Source: an uncultured Alphaproteobacteria bacterium (GTDB taxonomy: Bacteria > Pseudomonadota > Alphaproteobacteria > RF32 > CAG-239). From it: a DNA stretch of 21,638 nucleotides. The notes beneath the pieces were generated by a model. It did no database searches, was not told where the DNA came from, and worked only from the letters and a program-made list of their open reading frames with translations. The stretch lies in NCBI GenBank assembly GCA_934229625.1, contig CAKQDU010000016.1:1-21638 (forward strand), written 5' to 3'. A program made the position numbers and the translations under genes. Shown in pieces: positions 16,305-21,638 of the stretch; position 1 is the first letter of the stretch; every line of letters starts with the position of its first letter.

Positions 16305-18869
16305 GTGGCAGATAGTTTTTTAGTTGAAGATACAGAATATTCTAATGCTCAAGATGAGGAAGACCCGATTCTTGTCGCGCAGCGCTACTTAAACATCTTT
16401 CACCAGATACATATTTTTAACGCCGCAAAAAAAGAAGAATTTGACAAATCTTTAATAGAAATGGATGATAAAACCAAAGAATTGTTGGCCACCATTCCGG
16501 GTGGACGCGTTCTGTTGGAACATGTAAAGGAAATAGAAGAAAAACAGGGTATAAATTCCGGTGAAACTTCTGAACTTATAGCTCAAAATATTGAAGAAGA
16601 AAAAAAATCCTTAAAAAATATTAAACAAACATCAAATGTTGCGGCAGTCGGCGGAGAACTAACACTCGGCTCGGATTTTGCCGAAAGCCTGGCAACATCT
16701 CTGGCCGCAGCGCTAAAAAGCAACAATGTGGCTTCTTCCGGCGGAAACATGGAAGATTTGGCTCAGCTGTTAAATAAATCATTTAACGCTTATGCCGCCA
16801 GTATGCAAACATTAACGCGCAGTTTAGTCAGCCAAAACAGCAATACTGTAATGCAGCAAACCCAATCACGGCAACAGCCATTGTCTTCAAACGCAAATAT
16901 TCCGCCGCAAAGCATGGCTGCGCAGCAAAATAACACTTCTACGACGGTTAATAACATAAATATGGACACATCATATTTTAACAATATAAATCAAACCCTT
17001 ATGCAAAATGATGCCCGTCGTCATCAAGATATGATGCAAATTGTTGAAGCTCTTAACAAAAATATTCAACCGGCGGCGCCAATCGGCGGAGGAATTGTTT
17101 CAGCTGCTGTCACAGAGGCTCAAACTTTGGCAATAGCCGACTCTGTTACCGAAGCCTTAAAACAAAACAGCACTCAACAAATGGAAGCCATAAAAGCTTT
17201 TGGAGAAATGCTTGTGCAAGCTTTCACCCAATCTCAACAGGAGTTAGCTCAGACTTTGGCGCAATCTGCTCCACGGCACACCGTAAAAGTAGTGGTTTCT
17301 CAAGATGTTGACGTAGAAGACCAAACCAGCGTAACAACTTCCGTAAACGCTAAACCAGCGGTAATTTCAGCACCAACTCCGCCATCTGCACCGCAGTCAA
17401 AGAAAAATGAACAAACACCGAAAAAAGAGCAAAATCAAAAAAACGACAAAGCTAACTTTATCAAAAATTTCAGCGATAAAATTAGCGAAACAACTAATAA
17501 AATAACTCAAAATATCAGCAATGAAGCCAAAAATACTTCAGATACGTTGCTAAATCGTATCAATAAAAGTCTGAATAAAATAAATGATTTAAAAACTCAG
17601 AATCAGAATCAAAATAAAAACAATAATCAGCAACCGGCAAAAAAGACTGATGAAAAAATTATAAAAAATGAGAATAATATAGAAAAAAAAGAAAACTCAG
17701 CGAAAAATCCGCAGACTAAAGATAACAAACAAGCGCAAAATCCGAATCAAAATATAAATAAAAATAATATTCAGTCCGCGCCTGTTTTTGTACAACCGCA
17801 AAACAAAGAGCAGCCTAAACCGGCTCAAACTAAACCACAGCCAAACAAAATGCAACCGGCGCAAAACATTCATAATGAAACGCCTAAACAACCTGAATCC
17901 GTAAAACAGACTCCGGAACAGCCTTCTGTTAAATCTCAGCCCAAAAAAGAAGACTTGAGCTTGGCCGATATACTTGCAGAAATTCCTACAGAGACAACAC
18001 CGAATAAATCTTCCGCACCGGATATTTTCTCCGATAACTCTTTCGGAACGCCGAATAAGTCTTCCGCGCCCGATATTTTCTCCGATAACTCTTTCGGTAC
18101 TCCGAATAAGTCTTCCGCGCCGGATATTTTTTCCGATAACTCTTTCGGAACTCCGAATAAGTCTTCCGCACCGGATATTTTTTCCGATAACTCTTTCGGA
18201 ACTCCGAATAAGTCTTCCGCACCGGATATTTTTTCCGATAACTCTTTCGGTACTCCTGTTTCCGAACAGACAAACAAACCTGCAATATCGCAACCTGATA
18301 AGAAAGCTGAAACTCCGGCAGCTCCTGCATCGCCGACTTCGTCCGAACCGATGAAAGAATATAAAAAATCACAGCTGCATTCTTACGAAGACGCTTTATT
18401 AAAAATCAAAAACGCTTTAAGTTCAGACGACGATATTTCAATCAACAATATAGATGTTAAACCCGTCTCTCTTGGAAATACAGATGATTTATCCAAACCT
18501 GAAACACAACAATCATCAGCCAAACCGGCTCAACCGATAATTACACAGCCTCAAAAAACTAAAAATGAAGAATTATGGAGTTTTGACGATAATTTAAAAT
18601 CTTCTGACGACGGCGATTGGGAATATGTTGATGAAAACGGCAATCCGGTTTCGGCTGATGACGGAGATTGGGAATACGTCGATGAAAACGGCAATCCGGT
18701 TTCGGCTGACGACGGCGATTGGGAATATGTTGACGAAAACGGCAATCCGGTTTCGGCTGACGACGGAGACTGGGAATACGTCGATGAAAACGGCAATCCG
18801 GTTTCGGCTGACGACGGCGATTGGGAATATGTTGATGAAAACGGCAATCCTATAGGAAATAAGCAATAA
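16305..18869 (+). CDS. Large hydrophilic protein with two tandem-repeat arrays; unknown function
   Basis: The start is GTG at 16305, with GAGG 7 nt upstream (16294-16297). The 854-aa product has no signal peptide or membrane segment. Residues 20-115 are helical and charged (IPGGRVLLEHVKEIEE near 64-79). Residues 125-330 are Ala/Gln/Ser-rich with predicted helices. About 365-560 is extremely Lys/Asn/Gln/Pro-rich and surely disordered. Residues 565-649 are five copies of a 17-residue TPNKSSAPDIFSDNSFG unit. The C-terminus (768-849) is five copies of a 17-residue acidic DDGDWEYVDENGNPVSA unit, ending IGNKQ. I do not recognise the family. The disordered body and acidic repeat end would suit a flexible tether, a scaffold for multivalent binding, or a secreted substrate whose acidic end is its export signal. 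It sits alone between a strong terminator and a promoter at 18878. Confidence 0.75.
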   Translation: MADSFLVEDTEYSNAQDEEDPILVAQRYLNIFHQIHIFNAAKKEEFDKSLIEMDDKTKELLATIPGGRVLLEHVKEIEEKQGINSGETSELIAQNIEEEKKSLKNIKQTSNVAAVGGELTLGSDFAESLATSLAAALKSNNVASSGGNMEDLAQLLNKSFNAYAASMQTLTRSLVSQNSNTVMQQTQSRQQPLSSNANIPPQSMAAQQNNTSTTVNNINMDTSYFNNINQTLMQNDARRHQDMMQIVEALNKNIQPAAPIGGGIVSAAVTEAQTLAIADSVTEALKQNSTQQMEAIKAFGEMLVQAFTQSQQELAQTLAQSAPRHTVKVVVSQDVDVEDQTSVTTSVNAKPAVISAPTPPSAPQSKKNEQTPKKEQNQKNDKANFIKNFSDKISETTNKITQNISNEAKNTSDTLLNRINKSLNKINDLKTQNQNQNKNNNQQPAKKTDEKIIKNENNIEKKENSAKNPQTKDNKQAQNPNQNINKNNIQSAPVFVQPQNKEQPKPAQTKPQPNKMQPAQNIHNETPKQPESVKQTPEQPSVKSQPKKEDLSLADILAEIPTETTPNKSSAPDIFSDNSFGTPNKSSAPDIFSDNSFGTPNKSSAPDIFSDNSFGTPNKSSAPDIFSDNSFGTPNKSSAPDIFSDNSFGTPVSEQTNKPAISQPDKKAETPAAPASPTSSEPMKEYKKSQLHSYEDALLKIKNALSSDDDISINNIDVKPVSLGNTDDLSKPETQQSSAKPAQPIITQPQKTKNEELWSFDDNLKSSDDGDWEYVDENGNPVSADDGDWEYVDENGNPVSADDGDWEYVDENGNPVSADDGDWEYVDENGNPVSADDGDWEYVDENGNPIGNKQ
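17997..18251 (+). repeat. Five tandem 51-bp units (TPNKSSAPDIFSDNSFG)
   Basis: Units start at 17997, 18048, 18099, 18150 and 18201 and are in frame. The encoded protein unit is invariant while the DNA differs at a few synonymous sites. Units 3-5 are the most alike, all using GATATTTTTTCC where units 1-2 use GATATTTTCTCC, which suggests recent growth at the right end. The motif APDIFSDNSFG looks like a short linear binding motif presented five times. Confidence 0.95.
18606..18851 (+). repeat. Five tandem 51-bp units (DDGDWEYVDENGNPVSA) with a two-unit pattern
   Basis: Units start at 18606, 18657, 18708, 18759 and 18810; the last diverges after 14 codons into the protein end. Synonymous codons alternate. 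Units 1, 3 and 5 read GGC-GAT-TGG-GAA-TAT-GTT, while units 2 and 4 read GGA-GAY-TGG-GAA-TAC-GTC. The array therefore grew as 102-bp pairs. Each protein unit is acidic with one Trp and one Tyr. Confidence 0.95.
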
Positions 18870-18877
18870 AAAAGATA

Positions 18878-18906
18878 TTTACAAACAAGCGGAGCCTTAG
18901 TAGAAT
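18878..18906 (+). promoter_or_regulatory. Sigma70-type promoter of the secretin gene group
   Basis: TTTACA (18878-18883) and TAGAAT (18901-18906) each match consensus at 5 of 6 positions, with the ideal 17-nt spacer. The expected start near 18913 gives a leader of about 23 nt that contains GAGAGGA (18921-18927) before the ATG at 18936. This lets the three downstream genes be expressed apart from the repeat protein. Confidence 0.65.
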
Positions 18907-18935
18907 ATGAACAAATTTAAGAGAGGATATAAATA

Positions 18936-19445
18936 ATGGCAGAAGAAAATCTTGCACCTATTACCAAAGAATCACTATGGTATGTAGATAATTATATTGT
19001 CCTGATAGACTATTACGACCGCACAATTTCCAGAATTGCAGCTCGCTGTATTCGCAGCGGCAATATTGCTCTGGAAGAATACAAATTTTATCCTTATGTT
19101 CTTGACGTCTTAGAAGAAATCTGTGAAACCGGCAACTATATTTTGGAACATAAAGAACTTTATCCTTATATAGAAAAGAAAATTGCCGGCGGCGTAGAAG
19201 CTCTGCGTAAAAATCTTGCCATTTATCAAGAAGAATTAACTAACAATCAATCACCGGAGATGCTCCGTTCCGACCCTAACGAACTGCAAAAAATGAACGA
19301 TGTTATGAGCAATTTTGACAAATCCGTAGACCCGACATCCGGCGCCGGTATGAATATTGATGAGCTGATGAACAAGCTTATGGCCGAAAACAATATAAGC
19401 CAAAATTCTGATGACACCTCCGACGACAATAATCAGCAGCAATAG
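18936..19445 (+). CDS. Helical cytoplasmic protein of unknown function
   Basis: The 169-aa product has GAGAGGA 8 nt before the ATG. It has no signal peptide or membrane segment. Residues about 10-105 look all-helical, rich in Tyr, Ile, Leu and Glu, with a repeated pattern: EYKFYPYVLDVLEEICETGN (48-67) and ELYPYIEKKI (74-83) suggest two related helical hairpins. Residues 106-169 are polar with one amphipathic helix (MNIDELMNKLMAE) and an Asp/Asn/Gln-rich end. It is followed 13 nt later by the secretin-like lipoprotein gene, so it is probably an accessory or cytoplasmic adaptor of the same assembly. I do not recognise a named family. Confidence 0.7.
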   Translation: MAEENLAPITKESLWYVDNYIVLIDYYDRTISRIAARCIRSGNIALEEYKFYPYVLDVLEEICETGNYILEHKELYPYIEKKIAGGVEALRKNLAIYQEELTNNQSPEMLRSDPNELQKMNDVMSNFDKSVDPTSGAGMNIDELMNKLMAENNISQNSDDTSDDNNQQQ

Positions 19446-19458
19446 AAAGGCATGCCAG

Positions 19459-20823
19459 ATGAAAAAACAGTTTAACTCATTTATTTTAGTTTTAGGACTA
19501 ACTACCCTATTATCCGGTCTTTCCGCCTGTATTGCTCGCGATGACATCGCTTTAGAAGAAGACAACACCGCCGCTATGGCCGCCCAAGTTTCTAACACCA
19601 CGGCAAAACCGGCAGAACCGGCAAAACCGACAGAACAGCCGACTTCCGATATCAAAAACATGAAATTTGATACCCCCGAAGTAGTGTTTAAAGACCCGGA
19701 AGACCCGGCGATTATCCGCACTCCCGAAGGCGCTAATGCGCTGGATTTGGAAACTCCGCTACGCTGCAACGTAAACTGGAAAACACAGCAAATGGTGCTG
19801 ACACTGCCATACATCAACTCAGCTTTTAAATTGGAACGCAACGGACGCAACGACCCTTTGCCGCGTTTTGAAGTAACCGGCTATACATTTGATATGATGC
19901 CGGCCGAGCAGGCTCTGGTAAAGCTAACAAAAGAAGCAGGCATCCGTATTTCTTCGGCAGACGGTCCATACACCAGCATTTCGGCTGAAGACCTGAAAGG
20001 CGAATTTTCGGAAGTTATCAAAATGATAGCCGATTCGGCAGATATTTATTACACCTACAACGCAAAAGACAAAATTTTGACTTTAAGCCGCCGTGTAAAC
20101 ATGACCTTATACACTCCGCCGTCACGTCCGATTATTCTGGGTTTGCTGGATGTTATCCGCGGTGCCGGCATCACAAGCATTGTCACCAATTGGGCCGACT
20201 ATTCTATTACCTTTGATGCAGATATTGAAACTCGCAACAAAATCCAGGAATTGATAAAATCTTTTGAAAACAGTCCTACCCTTATTGCCTATGACGTCAG
20301 CGTTTTCCGCTTATATCCTTATACTCAGCAGGATATAGAATGGAAAGACCTGCTGAATGCGTTTGATTTTGGCAGCATAACCACGGCGCAGACAGGCGTC
20401 ATCGGACGAGTTTTAACCACAACAAACGACATTTCCATAGAAAAATTACAGCAATTCTTAGGCAATCAGGCGCAAATAGAAACAGTCTCCGAAGGCAAGT
20501 TTATCGTACCTAACCTCTGGCTGTCGCGCTTTGATATCGGAAAATGCAGCCGTCCGGAAAGCAATGCTTACGGCATGTCGGTTTTGGCAAAAGCTTCCGT
20601 AGAAAAGAAAAATGAGATTTTTTCTGATATAACTTTAGAAGAAACAAACGGACAAGTAACCCAATTCAAAATCCGCAGCAAATTAGGAGAAAACTTTTTA
20701 ATCATCGGTTTACCTAACGAGCTGTTCGGCATTCAAAGTCCTAAATCGGAAACTATTGTCTTTATGGTGCCGCGCCTAATCCGCACCCTAAGAACAAACG
20801 AAACTCTTAAAAACAGAATTTAA
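19459..20823 (+). CDS. Secretin-like outer-membrane lipoprotein (PilN-like)
   Basis: The ATG at 19459 is chosen over a longer frame because AAAGG (19446-19450) lies 8 nt upstream and the protein then begins with a clean lipoprotein signal. The lipobox LSAC places the lipidated residue at Cys24. The 454-aa product has an Ala/Pro/Lys-rich spacer (about 45-65). A region resembling the secretin N0/STN fold follows (about 136-212, FEVTGYTFDMMPAEQALVKL). A ring-building N1-like region follows at about 213-272. The final domain (about 273-443) ends ETIVFMVPRLIRT, which resembles the ELVVLVTPRIV ending of secretins. It is short and lacks clear canonical secretin motifs, so it may be a reduced or specialised portal. 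R64-type PilN proteins are lipoprotein secretins and are the closest functional comparison. In this setting it would form the outer-membrane ring above the VirB6-like channel. Similarity is by pattern only. Confidence 0.62.
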   Translation: MKKQFNSFILVLGLTTLLSGLSACIARDDIALEEDNTAAMAAQVSNTTAKPAEPAKPTEQPTSDIKNMKFDTPEVVFKDPEDPAIIRTPEGANALDLETPLRCNVNWKTQQMVLTLPYINSAFKLERNGRNDPLPRFEVTGYTFDMMPAEQALVKLTKEAGIRISSADGPYTSISAEDLKGEFSEVIKMIADSADIYYTYNAKDKILTLSRRVNMTLYTPPSRPIILGLLDVIRGAGITSIVTNWADYSITFDADIETRNKIQELIKSFENSPTLIAYDVSVFRLYPYTQQDIEWKDLLNAFDFGSITTAQTGVIGRVLTTTNDISIEKLQQFLGNQAQIETVSEGKFIVPNLWLSRFDIGKCSRPESNAYGMSVLAKASVEKKNEIFSDITLEETNGQVTQFKIRSKLGENFLIIGLPNELFGIQSPKSETIVFMVPRLIRTLRTNETLKNRI

Positions 20824-20834
20824 CGGAGAAAAAA

Positions 20835-21434
20835 ATGGAAGAAAATCAGTCTAGCAATGCGCCGCGCAAAATAAGAAAAATCAAACGTCCGCGTCTGCCT
20901 GAAAATCAGCCGGCAATCTATGGCGTTCCCGAAAAAATTTCTGTTCCGCAAGCTGATTTGCAAAGCGAAACAACCGAAAACTATTTTGATAACAACGGCG
21001 ATGCCGAAAATATCAAATTCATTTCCGATGAAGATTTTTTACCGCAGCATACCGAAAACCTTGCTTTTTTTCTAAAAAACAAGACTATTGTTCTAATGTT
21101 GATTTTAGCTATGGTATTTGGCATGGTTGTCGGAGCGACTATGTTTTCTACTCAAGAAACAACACAAAAAGGTCTTGAAGGTGTTGTTGTAAACTCTGAT
21201 GTTCCGGTCGGACGCAGCCGCTGCGGACTGGCTGAACCTCATCAAGGATGCGTTTTGTATATTATGAATCCGCGCAACCAAGAAGTTACCGGCAAAGACT
21301 TTTTTGCCACGGCCGCCCAATGGACACGCCGCGAACGTTATTTGATAGAAACCGGCAACATGCACTACAGCAGCAAGCGCATCCGCCCTGGATTTATTGC
21401 GCAAATCAACATTCCGCCGCTTTCTAACCAATAA
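20835..21434 (+). CDS. Single-pass inner-membrane protein with a disulfide-capable periplasmic domain
   Basis: The 199-aa product starts 11 nt after the secretin-like gene, with GGAG upstream. A cytoplasmic N-terminal part opens with a very basic patch (PRKIRKIKRPR, 10-20) and continues as an acidic polar stretch. One membrane helix (about 84-105) follows, then a 94-residue periplasmic domain with C130 and C139 and a well-ordered look (KDFFATAAQWTRRERYLIE, 154-172). The layout (long cytoplasmic N-terminus, one helix, small periplasmic domain) is like the linker proteins joining inner and outer membrane parts in type II, type IV pilus and type IV secretion machines. I cannot assign a family. 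It is the last gene before the terminator at 21441. Confidence 0.72.
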   Translation: MEENQSSNAPRKIRKIKRPRLPENQPAIYGVPEKISVPQADLQSETTENYFDNNGDAENIKFISDEDFLPQHTENLAFFLKNKTIVLMLILAMVFGMVVGATMFSTQETTQKGLEGVVVNSDVPVGRSRCGLAEPHQGCVLYIMNPRNQEVTGKDFFATAAQWTRRERYLIETGNMHYSSKRIRPGFIAQINIPPLSNQ

Positions 21435-21440
21435 AATTCC

Positions 21441-21464
21441 AGCCTCCGGTACGGAGGCTTTTTT
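21441..21464 (+). terminator. Rho-independent terminator closing the secretin gene group
   Basis: AGCCTCCG (21441-21448) and CGGAGGCT (21452-21459) form a GC-rich stem with a 3-nt loop followed by a run of six T residues, starting 7 nt after the last stop codon. Confidence 0.9.
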
Positions 21465-21521
21465 GTCTTATATTTTGAAAACCATTTGAACTGCAAAAAA
21501 CATCGTAAATATAAAAAGTTA

Positions 21522-21550
21522 TTGCAAATTCCGGTAACCCTTGCTAGACT
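21522..21550 (+). promoter_or_regulatory. Promoter for a gene beyond the right edge
   Basis: TTGCAA (21522-21527), a 17-nt spacer and TAGACT (21545-21550) preceded by TGC form a plausible extended -10 promoter. No ATG with a ribosome-binding site follows within the window. The rest of 21465-21638 is AT-rich with a T8 run near 21590 and holds nothing else I can support. Confidence 0.5.
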
Positions 21551-21638
21551 ATAAAAAACATCCTAAAAACTGTCCATTTTAAACGGTCGTTTTTTTTACA
21601 CACTTTCGACCATAATAACGCTTTGATTTTTCCGGTTG

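Noticed and set aside
17697..18293. Minus-strand and +2 frames full of repeats across the first tandem array
   Set aside because: A 51-bp in-frame repeat leaves all other frames open too. The repeated arginine-rich peptides are by-products of the array.
17997..18851. Direct repeats considered as a CRISPR array
   Set aside because: The units are contiguous, in frame and without unique spacers, and they encode conserved peptides.
18907..18936. Nine-codon mini-ORF whose stop overlaps the ATG at 18936
   Set aside because: It has no well-placed ribosome-binding site, and its ATG lies at or before the expected transcript start of the promoter at 18878-18906.
19251..19850. Minus-strand frame (199 aa) across the 18936 and 19459 genes
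   Set aside because: It crosses the junction of two good + strand genes that both have ribosome-binding sites and clear protein features.
21560..21615. Possible hairpin around the T run near the right edge
   Set aside because: The candidate arms pair with several mismatches, so no credible terminator or structured RNA can be supported.

Overview
The window reads as part of a Gram-negative, AT-rich bacterial chromosome or mobile element. The proteins carry Sec signal peptides, two lipoprotein signals, a divergent secretin-type outer-membrane protein and many inner-membrane channel proteins. Expanded families of VirB6-like proteins with long soluble extensions are best known from Rickettsiales and related Alphaproteobacteria, so a low-GC, possibly host-associated alphaproteobacterium is the best guess. 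This is inference only: no rRNA or housekeeping gene is present to place it. All convincing genes are on the + strand.

Layout. (1) 1-448: AT-rich non-coding DNA with a terminator for something upstream. (2) 449-1330: an alpha/beta-hydrolase-like protein whose nucleophile serine position is glycine. (3) 1431-15025: a nearly gapless run of eight genes built around five VirB6/TrbL-like membrane cores (1431, 4056, 6104, 7477+8054, 10403). Two cores are joined to peptidoglycan-degrading domains: a SleB/CwlJ-type hydrolase (8054) and an M23 metallopeptidase (10403). The SleB-linked core is divided between two consecutive genes. A small basic membrane protein (3776) lies between the first two cores. 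The run ends with a soluble protein (14054) that copies the C-terminal module of the M23 fusion. (4) 15026-16304: a self-contained regulator unit, made of a dyad/terminator, a sigma70-type promoter, a repressor with two HTH domains and a serine-less S24-like domain, and a very strong terminator. (5) 16305-21434: an 854-aa hydrophilic protein with two different 5 x 17-residue tandem arrays, then (from its own promoter) a helical cytoplasmic protein, a secretin-like lipoprotein and a single-pass inner-membrane protein, closed by a terminator. (6) 21465-21638: a promoter for a gene outside the window.

How it may work together. The most economical reading is one half of a divergent type IV secretion or conjugation-like machine. 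Several non-identical VirB6-like subunits would form the inner-membrane channel, two of them would carry the enzymes needed to open the murein layer, and a secretin-like lipoprotein would provide an outer-membrane portal. No VirB4, VirB11 or VirD4 ATPase, relaxase, or recognisable VirB8, VirB9 or VirB10 lies in the window, so the type and function of the system are not settled. The most unusual points are the murein-hydrolase/VirB6 fusions, the split VirB6 gene, the shared C-terminal module and the regulator placed between the two gene blocks.
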